This document shows positions 52,959 to 61,100 of a stretch of DNA of 64,000 bases, one piece after another. The position numbers and the translations under genes were made by a program. The stretch covers positions 19,233-83,232 of the forward strand of contig JACRJZ010000145.1 in assembly GCA_016219875.1 (NCBI GenBank), given 5' to 3'. Below the pieces are notes generated by a model. That model had not been told where the DNA came from, made no database searches, and saw only the letters and a list, made by a program, of their open reading frames with translations. The DNA comes from Verrucomicrobiota bacterium. GTDB lineage: Bacteria; Verrucomicrobiota; Verrucomicrobiia; Limisphaerales; JACRJZ01. Position 1 is the stretch's first letter. Every line of letters begins with the position of its first letter.

Positions 52959-53282
52959 TCATGCCTCCTCGACCAGCACCACGCGGAGGCGCTCGCTGCG
53001 GACCCGGAGCAGGTGTTGGTGCTCCTCTCCCGGCGGAATGACAAGGCCGTCGCCGGCTTGCAGCGGAACCGTTTGGTGGGCGAACTGAAGGTCGCCCTCG
53101 CCTTCCAGGACGTAGCCCCAATGGCCCTTGCGGCACCAATCCGGCTCGCGGAACTCCCGCTGGAACTCAACCAACCGAAGCTTCCGCCCGTTCTGCTCGA
53201 CCACCTTGAACCGCACCCCAGGCATGGGCGCGATCCAGAGAAGAGCCTCCCAATTAATTTTGTATGCTTGTGTCTCGTTCAT
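52959..53282 (-). CDS. Single-domain cupin
   Basis: 107 residues from ATG 53282 (MNETQAYKINWEALLW). Cupin motif 1 is recognisable in EPDWCRKGHWGYVLEGEGDLQF and motif 2 in LQAGDGLVIPPGEEHQHLLRVRSE, with His/Glu residues suited to a metal site. Small cupins of this kind bind metals, sugars or act as sensors; no substrate can be deduced. It is convergent with msrA across the palindrome. Confidence 0.8.
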   Translation of the reverse strand: MNETQAYKINWEALLWIAPMPGVRFKVVEQNGRKLRLVEFQREFREPDWCRKGHWGYVLEGEGDLQFAHQTVPLQAGDGLVIPPGEEHQHLLRVRSERLRVVLVEEA

Positions 53283-53457
53283 CTGAGCCCTCACGTTCAC
53301 GAGTCAGTCCGTGCTGCTGAACGGCAGAGGTGAGCGACCGCCGCCGAGAGTAACGGTGGAGCGCGCGACGCACTCTCGAACTGCCGCCCGGTGTTGAGCG
53401 GAGAAACGGGGCGGCGGTTCGCTCGACCGATTTTGTTCGGCGCCGTTGGAATCACAA

Positions 53458-54384
53458 TCAGTCGTAGTTTGTGTTCGGGTTCAGTTCCGAAGGAGAACGC
53501 CACTGGATTCCCCTCGCTTTCAGCTTCTCCCTCTTGAGGTGCCAGAAGCCGTGGACGGAACCAAACTTCCCGTAGCTTCCATTCTTCTTCATTTCAGCCT
53601 GCACTTCGGCTTCCACCTCTTTGATGATCTTCTGGTATTTCGGTTCATACTCCTTCGCGTCGCACTTGCTGTCATGCACGTAGTTGAGAGAACCATCTGC
53701 CTTGAACATCACGAAAAAGCGCCAGGCGACCTCACCATCTACGACGGTGTAGGAAACCCATCGGCACACCTCATCCACCTTCGGAACATGGACAGTCTCG
53801 TTGGTCACAGTCTTCCCGTTCACGATTGTGGTACTGGTAGTACGACTCACGACCGTGCCTGCTTTGTTGGTAGTGGTCCCTGATTCTGCCTTCCTGACCC
53901 AGGACAAGGGGAGCGGTGCTCGATTCGTGGCCAGAACCCGCAAGTCGGGATCTGCAATGCTCGAAGCCTGCACGCGATTTGTGAAGGCGGCCAAGGCAAA
54001 CGCTCTCGTATGACCTTCCTCCCTGGCTCGAACGTAACTCCTCAGGTGCTCACTCAAAACCTTGAATGCTTTGTCGGATCTTCCGAGTTGATAGAGCGTG
54101 ACCCAACCCGTGTCGAGCCACGGGGCAACCTGAATCGTCGAAAGCTCAGCCCCTGTAATGCCAGCAAATCTGGCAACCAACCGAAGCGTATTGGTATCCA
54201 AGAGTTCTTGCCTGATAAGCTCAGGCCTGTTGTGTGAGAGCTTCAATTGGGAAAAGCCAAAGCCGAACTCAAGATGTTGTGCACTAGTCCACTTCTTTGG
54301 GGCTGTCGAAGACACTTGGCCTGAGCTTGCACAACACAGGGCCAAGAACCACACACAAAGAATCGTTCGCGCTACGGTGTTCAT
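53458..54384 (-). CDS. Secreted hypothetical protein
   Basis: 308 residues from ATG 54384, with a signal peptide (TILCVWFLALCCASSGQVSS). The middle region is helical (DKAFKVLSEHLRSYVRAREEGHTRAFALAAF). A Thr-rich stretch (TTTNKAGTVVSRTTSTTIVN) follows, then two cysteines (DEVCRWVSY, SKCDAKEYE) and a basic C-terminus. No family recognised. Its base composition is less GC-rich than its neighbours, and three GGTTGTTCC palindromes sit immediately upstream; both could indicate recent acquisition. Confidence 0.6.
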   Translation of the reverse strand: MNTVARTILCVWFLALCCASSGQVSSTAPKKWTSAQHLEFGFGFSQLKLSHNRPELIRQELLDTNTLRLVARFAGITGAELSTIQVAPWLDTGWVTLYQLGRSDKAFKVLSEHLRSYVRAREEGHTRAFALAAFTNRVQASSIADPDLRVLATNRAPLPLSWVRKAESGTTTNKAGTVVSRTTSTTIVNGKTVTNETVHVPKVDEVCRWVSYTVVDGEVAWRFFVMFKADGSLNYVHDSKCDAKEYEPKYQKIIKEVEAEVQAEMKKNGSYGKFGSVHGFWHLKREKLKARGIQWRSPSELNPNTNYD

Positions 54385-54400
54385 TTCGCCGAACAGTTGT

Positions 54401-54511
54401 TCAACCGCATGTGGTTGTTCCAGGGGTTTCCGGGGAACAACCGCACTTTCGGTGGTTGTTCCAGGGGACGGGTCCGGGAACAACCGCAGATTGTGCGGTT
54501 GTTCCCCGGCG
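54401..54511. repeat. Triple GTGG-TTGTTCC palindrome cluster
   Basis: Two hairpins, GTGGTTGTTCC/GGAACAACCGC around 12-14 bases, and a third half-unit (GCGGTTGTTCCCC), end to end. Starts with GTGG like the other REP-type families. Located 17 bases upstream of the 54384 start codon, so it would be within its leader or promoter. Confidence 0.8.
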
Positions 54512-54635
54512 AGCCGTGAAAGCTGGCTTGCATCCTGCCCGGAGTGTGCCAACCCGGCGCCGCCCAGCAAGCTGAAATTGAAGCCAAAATTGAAGCAGCG
54601 ACCTCTGCCGCCAATCTGGAGCCTCTTTCAAGACC

Positions 54636-54700
54636 GTAGCAGCCGACGTGAGGAGGCTCAAACTTCAAGGGAAACAGAGCCTCCTCACGTCGGCTGCTAC
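54636..54700. repeat. Long-arm GTAG palindrome, copy 7
   Basis: Perfect arms from GTAGCAGCCGACGTGAGG to CTAC, with flanks 'cctctttcaagacc' and 'gttttgaaatcgcctct' in reverse order to copy 1. Confidence 0.9.
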
Positions 54701-54748
54701 GGAGTTTTGAAATCGCCTCTCCGCAGCCCGCATTTCTCCCCAGTCTGC

Positions 54749-54840
54749 GTAGCGGCAAACTGGCGTTTGCCGCCGTTCGCTTGAGGGGATGAGGGGGAAA
54801 GCGCAGAGAAGCGCGGCGAACACCAGTTCGCCGCCACGCC
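54749..54840. repeat. GTAG-CGGCAAAC hairpin family, copy 1
   Basis: GTAG-CGGCAAACTGGCGTTTGCCG is a perfect 8-bp stem with a 4-base loop; a partial inverted unit follows. A second copy is at 63320. Confidence 0.7.
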
Positions 54841-54892
54841 CAGCCGGCAATCCAAGCCTGTGGTGAGAAATGCGGGTTGGCCAAATCCTGGC

Positions 54893-54953
54893 CCGCGGCG
54901 TGAGAGCACGCGGCCTACAGGGCGGTTTTGTAGGCCGGGTCCCCTGCCCTGGC
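54893..54953. repeat. RAYT-type REP pair before the HpnI-like gene
   Basis: GCGTGAGAGCACGC-type hairpin with CTAC, then GTAG-GCCGGGTCCCCTGCCCTGGC. More diverged than the copies next to the RAYT gene. The gap 54385-54999 consists mainly of repeats. Confidence 0.8.
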
Positions 54954-54999
54954 GTCACCCACTGATGCCGTTATTCCCGGTTTGCGGAAGATTGGGGCC

Positions 55000-56337
55000 T
55001 CAGCCGCCGGTCTTCTTCTCCACCGCCAACGCCACGGGCACTTCCACCAGCTTGCCCCCGGGAGTGACGCGGAATTTCTGTCCGCGCCAGGTCACCTGGT
55101 TGCCGGCAAAGGCCAGCGCCCAGATCACGACTTGCAGCAGGTCTTTGAGCGGTGCCAGCGGCCAGCAGCGCGCGGCGTCCGCTCCGCAGAGCTTCTCTTC
55201 GCAGTAGCGGGCGGCCCACAGCCGCGCGGCCAGACCCACGCCGGCGGCAACGCCAGAAGCCAGCGAGGGAAAACACGCCACCCACAGCAGCGGCCAGAAC
55301 GTGGCGTTGCTCAGGATGCTGAAGAAGTAGGGCGCGGGCCGGCAGACGCGGATCGTGCGCGCCCAACGCAGTTGATGCGCGAAGACCGCGCCCCACGTCA
55401 TCGGTGCCGCGCGGCATTCCACCACCAGCGGGCACAGGACGATGCGCCCGCCCTGCGCCGCAATCTGGTGGCCGAGTTGGTAATCATCCGCGAGATAGTC
55501 GGCCAGCGATGCAAACCCGCCGAGGGCCGCGAGATGCCGGCGGGTCGTGGCCATCACCGCGCCCAGCGCGAAGTCGAGCGGCTGGAGGCTTTGGGACTGC
55601 AGCACCTGCGCCCAGAAATCCGCGTTCACGGCCAGCGCCTCCCAGCGCATGGCCAGGTTCGCCGGCTGGTCCAGCTTGTAGAAGCAGCACGCCAGACCGC
55701 AGTTCCCTCCGGCGTCGTAGCCGCCGACGTGAGGAGGCTCAGGCCATTGCGGATTGCAGATTGCAGATTGCAGATTTGAAGCCAGAGCCTCCTCACGTCG
55801 GCTGCTACGACCGGTCGGCGTCGAGTCCAGCGGCACCACGAGTGAGGCGATGGTGTCGGGCGGCGCCCACACGTCAGCGTCGCTCACCAGAATGACCTCG
55901 TGCCGCGCCAGCCGTTCGAGTTGGGCCAGCGTGGAGACTTTGGCGTTGGGACCAAGGCTCTCCGAGCAGACCACCAGTTGGGCATCGCGCCTGGGGTTTT
56001 CAGCAATGATGTGTCGCACAACTTCGCACACCGGGTCTTCCGCAGTTGCGACCCCGAACAGAATCTGCACCGGCCCGGCATAGTTCTGCTGGAACCAACT
56101 TCGCAGACACGCCGCCGTCTCCGCGTCGCAACCTTTCAGCGGCTTGAGCAACGTGACGGGCGGAGCGTGGCCGTCTCCCGGCACCCGGCGATGCAGCGGA
56201 AAGCGCGCGGCCACGATCCATTGCCACAGGTTCAGCGCAAAGCTCAGCAGCGCGAGCGCAGCCAGGATGACGGTCAAGAGCACGCGCGGTTTCTTAGCAT
56301 TGGCCCGCGCGGCGGGGAAAGGAATTTGCAGTGGCAC
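55000..56337 (-). CDS. HpnI-like / ceramide-glucosyltransferase-type (GT21) glycosyltransferase
   Basis: 445 residues from a GTG at 56337 (AGGGAG just upstream; the frame is open to 56385 within a repeat). An N-terminal membrane helix (VILAALALLSFALNLWQWIV) precedes the GT-A domain: PPVTLLKPLKGCD, then ILVSDADVW (DXD-like), ADYLADDYQLG (D-D) and QLRWARTIRV, the (Q/R)XXRW motif of GT21. C-terminal helices follow. The hopanoid enzyme HpnI and ceramide glucosyltransferases share this pattern; no other hpn gene is nearby, so the acceptor is uncertain. A long-arm palindrome (residues about 177-207) interrupts the catalytic domain in frame. Confidence 0.82.
   Translation of the reverse strand: MPLQIPFPAARANAKKPRVLLTVILAALALLSFALNLWQWIVAARFPLHRRVPGDGHAPPVTLLKPLKGCDAETAACLRSWFQQNYAGPVQILFGVATAEDPVCEVVRHIIAENPRRDAQLVVCSESLGPNAKVSTLAQLERLARHEVILVSDADVWAPPDTIASLVVPLDSTPTGRSSRREEALASNLQSAICNPQWPEPPHVGGYDAGGNCGLACCFYKLDQPANLAMRWEALAVNADFWAQVLQSQSLQPLDFALGAVMATTRRHLAALGGFASLADYLADDYQLGHQIAAQGGRIVLCPLVVECRAAPMTWGAVFAHQLRWARTIRVCRPAPYFFSILSNATFWPLLWVACFPSLASGVAAGVGLAARLWAARYCEEKLCGADAARCWPLAPLKDLLQVVIWALAFAGNQVTWRGQKFRVTPGGKLVEVPVALAVEKKTGG
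55717..55808. repeat. Long-arm GTAG palindrome, copy 8, inside the glycosyltransferase gene
   Basis: Arms of the GACGTGAGG subtype. The loop carries the heptamer GCAGATT three times. Translated as RSSRREEAL ... EPPHVGGYD. Confidence 0.88.
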
Positions 56338-56369
56338 GGCTCCCTGATGCTTACGAAAATCTCGGGTCG

Positions 56370-56428
56370 CCGTGTGAGGGCACACGGCCTACAGGGTGAA
56401 AGTGTCGGCCGGGTCCCCTGACCCGGCG
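56370..56428. repeat. RAYT-type REP pair at the 5' side of the glycosyltransferase gene
   Basis: GTGTGAGGGCACAC-GGCCTAC and GGCCGGGTCCCCTGACCCGGC. It overlaps the open frame upstream of the chosen start. Confidence 0.8.
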
Positions 56429-56546
56429 TTCACCCGGCCGCACTTTGCTTCGGTTCATCCAAAGTGGGGACGTGGCCTGGGCCGCGGGGAAAACGCTGGT
56501 TTGTCGGGGCCGCTCTGCTAGATTCCCGCCGGTTCGAGCGTCCAGC

Positions 56547-57548
56547 ATGAGCACAACCAACCATTTCAAGAGCAGCCCCGAGCGCGTCTCCTACGTGTTC
56601 GTCGTGCTGACGTTTGCGCTGGTGGGCTGGCTGCACTTGGCCACGCCGCTGTTGGCCGCGCTGTTCTCCTACTTCGCGCTGACGAAACTCCACTTCGAGG
56701 TGCGCGGCGGCAAGTGGATCGCCATCACTCTGTTTTTGCTCCTCGCGTCGGCGGCGGGCTGGGGCATGGCCTACTTCACCCACCAGTCGGTCGATGCCCT
56801 GCCGAAGATCGCGGATGAAGCCATCCCCTCCATTGCCCGTTGGGCGGCTGAATACCAAATCGAGCTTCCGTTCACGGATTTCGAGGGCCTCAAGACAATG
56901 ATCTTCGACACCTTGAAGGAAGAGACGGGGTTCATCGGCAAGGCCGCGCACTTCGCCCGCGTAGCGACGACCCAGGTGGTTTTCCTGATCATCGGAGTGG
57001 TCGTGGCCATCAGCGTCTTCCTCAACGCCCAGATGGAACTCGACCGCCACAGACACGCGGTGAAGAACAACCTTTATTCGATTTGCTGCGACGAGATCGC
57101 GGCGCGCTTCGGGGCGTTTTATCAAAGCTTCGCGACGGTAATGGGCGCGCAGATGGCCATCTCGGCGATCAACACCGTGCTCACGTTGATCTTCGTGCTC
57201 TCGGTGCGGATGCCGCATCCCGTGGTCGTCACCGGCGTGACGTTCCTCTGCGGCTTGCTGCCCGTGGTGGGCAATCTCCTCAGCAACACCATTATTGTGG
57301 CCATCGCCTTCACGGTGTCGCCGAAGATGGCCCTGACCGCGCTGGTGTTCCTGGTGGCCATTCACAAGCTGGAATATTTTCTGAACAGCAAGATCATCGG
57401 CGCGCGCATCCGCAATCCGATCTGGCTCACGCTGCTGGGGTTGATCATCGGCGAGAAACTCATGGGCGTGCCGGGCATGATCCTGGCCCCGGTGGTGCTG
57501 AACTACGTCAAAGTCGAAGCGTCGCGGATTGAAGTGAAGAGCGAATGA
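56547..57548 (+). CDS. AI-2E family transporter
   Basis: 333 residues from ATG 56547. About seven or eight membrane helices with a long central extracytoplasmic segment. The C-terminal half shows the family pattern: MGAQMAISAINTVLTLIFVL, HPVVVTGVTFLCGLLPVVGNLLSN, HKLEYFLNSKIIGARIRNPIWLTLLGLIIGEKLMGVPGMILAPVV. The family (PF01594) includes TqsA and Na+/H+ antiporter-like members, so the substrate cannot be set from sequence alone. No operon partner is evident. Confidence 0.9.
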   Translation: MSTTNHFKSSPERVSYVFVVLTFALVGWLHLATPLLAALFSYFALTKLHFEVRGGKWIAITLFLLLASAAGWGMAYFTHQSVDALPKIADEAIPSIARWAAEYQIELPFTDFEGLKTMIFDTLKEETGFIGKAAHFARVATTQVVFLIIGVVVAISVFLNAQMELDRHRHAVKNNLYSICCDEIAARFGAFYQSFATVMGAQMAISAINTVLTLIFVLSVRMPHPVVVTGVTFLCGLLPVVGNLLSNTIIVAIAFTVSPKMALTALVFLVAIHKLEYFLNSKIIGARIRNPIWLTLLGLIIGEKLMGVPGMILAPVVLNYVKVEASRIEVKSE

Positions 57549-57590
57549 GCGGTAGTGCCGACGGTGAAGAGAGGCCCGTTCACAAACGGC

Positions 57591-58007
57591 TCACGTTCGC
57601 GGATACTCACCGATCATTTGAAGGACGGCCCGTTCGACGATCCGCTCCTCGTCGTTCAATCGGAGCAACTGGAGGGTGACCTGCCTCACTTCTGTCAGGC
57701 CCAGGAGGCGAGCGCCGTCGATGGCAAAGTGCTCCCGCCACGGCTCGATTCGCGGATTGAATAGCCGGACCAACGCGCCGGTGGACGGCGAGATGGAGCC
57801 GACATCGGTGCCTTTGGCGCGATTGCACCGGGCGCAAGAAAACGCCAAGTTCGACAGATCCGTGATCCCTCCATGCTTGCGGCTGATGACGTGATCCACC
57901 TCGCAGCCCGCGAGCAACGCCCACTCCGGCATCTGGCAATACTCGCGCCGTCCACCCGCCCGCGAGGCGACTTCCCGTCGTAATCCTGGGCCGATACTCT
58001 CAGCCAT
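57591..58007 (-). CDS. HNH endonuclease-domain protein
   Basis: 138 residues. The HNH core is CEVDHVISRKHGGITDLSNLAFSCARCNRAKG: DH as the catalytic His, the central Asn, and a C-x2-C zinc pair. The upstream half of the zinc site is normally CxYC ('CEYCrmPe'); here it is REYC, so one zinc cysteine is replaced by arginine. Proteins of this type are common, and their targets are mostly unknown. Its ATG overlaps the end of the upstream small gene by 8 bases, so the two form a cassette. Confidence 0.85.
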   Translation of the reverse strand: MAESIGPGLRREVASRAGGRREYCQMPEWALLAGCEVDHVISRKHGGITDLSNLAFSCARCNRAKGTDVGSISPSTGALVRLFNPRIEPWREHFAIDGARLLGLTEVRQVTLQLLRLNDEERIVERAVLQMIGEYPRT

Positions 58008-58233
58008 GCTGCCCTGCCGGACGCGCCGTGGCTTTGGCCAGCACCAGCAGGTGCTCCAGCTTCAGGTAGTCCTCCAGTTCCACTTTTTCCTCTGGCAGCA
58101 GCCCGATTTCCTTCTCTTTCGCAATCAAAGCCCAGATGCGTTGCCGGGCCGCTTCGGACGGCTGGAAATCAGACCAAGCCTGGGAGGGGATGTGGCCCAC
58201 CAGGAATTCCAGCACTTCGTCGCGCGCGTTCAT
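58000..58233 (-). CDS. Small helical protein of the HNH cassette
   Basis: 77 residues, entirely helical, acidic: NARDEVLEFLVGHIPSQAWSDFQPSEAARQRIWALIAKEKEIGLLPEEKVELEDYLKLEHLLVLAKA. Short proteins of this pattern are frequently found right before HNH genes in cyanobacteria and related genomes. The overlap with the HNH start suggests coupled translation and possibly a complex. Whether it restrains the nuclease is unknown. Confidence 0.75.
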   Translation of the reverse strand: MNARDEVLEFLVGHIPSQAWSDFQPSEAARQRIWALIAKEKEIGLLPEEKVELEDYLKLEHLLVLAKATARPAGQHG

Positions 58234-58334
58234 GCGGGGAAAGTAGCGGGAGCGATGCCCTCAAACAAGCCGAAGCTGGAACGAGCCCGCGGCGGTCTCT
58301 TCCCTTTCCCAAAATCTGACCGATACTCCTGCCG

Positions 58335-61073
58335 TTGAAACCGCGGTCCACAACGATCTTGCTCCACTTCCTGTTCTTCCTCTCCGGCGGCGCGGCGCTG
58401 GGCTACCAGATGGCGTGGTCCCGCCTGCTGGCCGCGGGCCTCGGCCACGAGTGGCCCGCGGTGCTCGCGGTCGTGAGCGCGTTCCTGGGCGGCATGGCGC
58501 TCGGCGCCTGGACCCTGGACCGCGCGGTCAGTCGCAGTGTGCGGCCCGGACGCTGGTACGGCGGGCTGGAACTGCTGATGGGCGCGTGGGGCATGCTGTC
58601 GCCGCTGCTGATTCCGCCCGCGAACGATCTGGCGCTGCGGTTGATCGGACTCCAACCGTCGCCGCTGCGGCATTGGGCGGTGGCGTTTCTGCTGCCAATG
58701 GCCGTGTTGCTGCCCGCCACCGCGGCGATGGGCGCCACGCTGCCAGCGATGGAGCGGTTTCTGTCTGCCTGGACCGGGCGCGCCCGCTGTCTGGGCGGTC
58801 TCTACGCCGCAAACACGCTGGGGGCCGTCAGCGGCACACTGGCCAGCGCGTTCGTGATGGTGCCGGCGCTGGGCTTCCAACACGCGCTGTGGTTGCTGGC
58901 GGCGGTGAACCTGTTGTGTGGCGTGTTGGCGCTGGCCGTCGAGGCGCGAGGCGCCGTGCGCTCGCTTGAGAGCGGGACGGATGAACCGCTTCCGGCGCTA
59001 CCCATTGCCGAATGGCGGGCGGCCATCACGGTGTTTGTGACCGGATTGCTCGGCATCGGTTACGAAGTTCTCGGGGTGCGCGTGCTGGCGCAGGTGTTGG
59101 AGAACACCGTCTTCACGTTCGCGCTGGCGTTGTCGGTTTATTTGGGCGGGACCGCGTTGGGCGCGGGGCTTTACCAGCGGTTCGGAGCACGACGTAAAAC
59201 TCCTTCCCTGTTCTCCGACCTGCTTTGTTGGCTTTCGCTGTCGTGCCTGCTCGGAACACTGGTGTTGGCCCATGCGCCAGCGCTGCATGAAGGGCTGCGC
59301 GCGGCCTTGGGCAAAACACCGGCCGGGGCGCTGGCTGCAGAGGGTCTGATGGCGGCCCTTGTCTTCGGCCTGCCGACCGTGCTCATGGGCGCGCTGTTTT
59401 GCCTGCTTGTGCAATCCGCCCACCGGGCCGAGGGCGGCGTGGGCGCGGCCGCGGCGTTGAACACGCTGGGCGGGGCGTTGGCCGGCGTGGTGTTCGGCGT
59501 GGTGTTGCTGCCGCTGGTCGGATCGAAGTGGGCGCTGGCCATCCTGGTGCTGGGTTACCTCGCGCTGGTCCCGCGGGTAGCCGGCTGGCGTTGGGTTTGG
59601 TTCGCCGCGCCGCTCGGGCTGGTCTTGGTTTTGCCGGCGAGCTTGCGTCTGGTGACGTTGCCTCCAGGCGGACAGGTGATCGGCTATCGCGAGGGAGTGA
59701 TGGCTTCTGTGGCGGTCGTCGAGGAACCGGACGGTCAGCGGACCTTGCGCGTGGACAATCATTTCCAAATGGGCGGCACGGCCGCGGCGGCGGCGGAATA
59801 CCGTCAAGCACACCTGCCGCTGCTGCTGCATCCTGCGCCCCAACGCGCGCTGGTGCTCGGCCTGGGCACCGGCATCACGCTCGGCGCGGCGAGCTTGCAT
59901 CCGGGCCTGAGAAGTGACGGCGTGGAACTGGTACCGGAAGTGATCGCGATGCTTCCGTACTTCGAGCCGCAGAATTTTTCGCCAGGGCGGCAGACGAACC
60001 TGACGCTGCACGTGGCCGACGCGCGGCGCTTCGTGCGGACCAGCGGAGCTCGCTACGACGTGGTGATCGCGGACCTGTTTCACCCGGCGCGCGACGGCGC
60101 GGGCGCGCTCTACACGCGCGAGCATTTCACGGCCATCCGCGCACGGCTGGCGGCAGGCGGTTTGTTCTGCCAATGGCTGCCGCTTTATCAGCTCGACGAG
60201 CCAACGTTGCGCGTCATCGCGCGCACGTTCCTCGACGTGTTCCCGCACGCGCAACTGTGGCTGTTGCATCTGAACGTTGATACGCCCGTCGTCGGTTTGA
60301 TCGGTTCGCCGCAGCCGGCGCCATACTCTCCCGACTGGCTGGAGAAGCGGGCGACCGGGGCGCAACTCAGCGGCGCGCTGAAGCAACTGTCGCTCACGGA
60401 TTCCGTGCGGCTCTTTGGGCAACTGCTCGCCGGGCCGGACGAACTTCGCGACTTCGCCGGCAACGTTCCGCTCAACACGGACAACGAGCCACGCGTGACG
60501 TTTGGCGCGCCGCGAATCGTGTATCGCAAAAGCCAATTCCCAAGCCCCGTAGCAGCCGAGGTAACGAGGCTCCATTCAGCGGCCAGAGGTCAGAAGTCAG
60601 AGGTCAGTCAGAAGAATCAGAGCCTCCTCAGGTCGGCTGCTACTGATGTGAAATCGCCTCGCGAGCGGGCCACGGTGAGTCCATTGTTGTTCTCGCTACT
60701 GGACCGAGGCGCGGCGAATCCCGCGGCGGTGCTCGGCCTGGACGGAGCGGGCGACGCAAGCGAGTTCAGCCGCCGGCTCGCGCGCTTCTGCCGTGCGCGG
60801 GACGTGTACTTGCGCGGCCTGGCCGCAGAAGCCGAGGGCCGCCACCCCAACGCCATTGACGCCTACGTGGAGAGCGCGCGGCGGAGCGAGGATTTCACGG
60901 CGGGCTACGCGCAGTGTCTCACGCTGGCGTCCTTGCTGGCGAAGGAGAAACCCGCCGAAGCGCGCGCGTTGCTGGAGCGATTGGTGGCAGCGCAGCCCCG
61001 GCGTGGCGTGGCGGCAGAGATGCTGAAACGGCTTGAGCAGGCTGAGCCTGAACGCCGAAGCGGGCCGAGATGA
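58335..61073 (+). CDS. Fused membrane - spermidine synthase-like protein with TPR-like tail
   Basis: 912 residues from a TTG at 58335, the first codon before the first membrane helix. The N-terminal 450 residues are a multi-helix membrane domain (FLFFLSGGAALGYQMAWSRLL; VTGLLGIGYEVLGVRVLAQV). About 455-690 is a spermidine-synthase-type methyltransferase fold (RALVLGLGTGITLGAASLHP; YDVVIADLFHPARDGAGALYT), in which the DLFHP motif replaces the usual DxxDP. The tail is TPR-like (PNAIDAYVESARRSEDFTAGYAQCL). The 'polyamine aminopropyltransferase fused to MFS' family has no proven substrate here. An in-frame palindrome (residues about 739-770) separates the enzyme domain from the tail. Confidence 0.8.
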   Translation: MKPRSTTILLHFLFFLSGGAALGYQMAWSRLLAAGLGHEWPAVLAVVSAFLGGMALGAWTLDRAVSRSVRPGRWYGGLELLMGAWGMLSPLLIPPANDLALRLIGLQPSPLRHWAVAFLLPMAVLLPATAAMGATLPAMERFLSAWTGRARCLGGLYAANTLGAVSGTLASAFVMVPALGFQHALWLLAAVNLLCGVLALAVEARGAVRSLESGTDEPLPALPIAEWRAAITVFVTGLLGIGYEVLGVRVLAQVLENTVFTFALALSVYLGGTALGAGLYQRFGARRKTPSLFSDLLCWLSLSCLLGTLVLAHAPALHEGLRAALGKTPAGALAAEGLMAALVFGLPTVLMGALFCLLVQSAHRAEGGVGAAAALNTLGGALAGVVFGVVLLPLVGSKWALAILVLGYLALVPRVAGWRWVWFAAPLGLVLVLPASLRLVTLPPGGQVIGYREGVMASVAVVEEPDGQRTLRVDNHFQMGGTAAAAAEYRQAHLPLLLHPAPQRALVLGLGTGITLGAASLHPGLRSDGVELVPEVIAMLPYFEPQNFSPGRQTNLTLHVADARRFVRTSGARYDVVIADLFHPARDGAGALYTREHFTAIRARLAAGGLFCQWLPLYQLDEPTLRVIARTFLDVFPHAQLWLLHLNVDTPVVGLIGSPQPAPYSPDWLEKRATGAQLSGALKQLSLTDSVRLFGQLLAGPDELRDFAGNVPLNTDNEPRVTFGAPRIVYRKSQFPSPVAAEVTRLHSAARGQKSEVSQKNQSLLRSAATDVKSPRERATVSPLLFSLLDRGAANPAAVLGLDGAGDASEFSRRLARFCRARDVYLRGLAAEAEGRHPNAIDAYVESARRSEDFTAGYAQCLTLASLLAKEKPAEARALLERLVAAQPRRGVAAEMLKRLEQAEPERRSGPR
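60549..60643. repeat. Long-arm GTAG palindrome, copy 9, inside the spermidine synthase-like gene
   Basis: Left arm GAGGTAACGAGG subtype, right arm CCTCCTCAGGTCGG subtype ending CTAC. The loop carries the heptamer array CAGAGGTCAGAAGTCAGAGG. Confidence 0.88.
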
Positions 61074-61100
61074 AGGGCGAGGCGGCGGCACCCGCACTCC

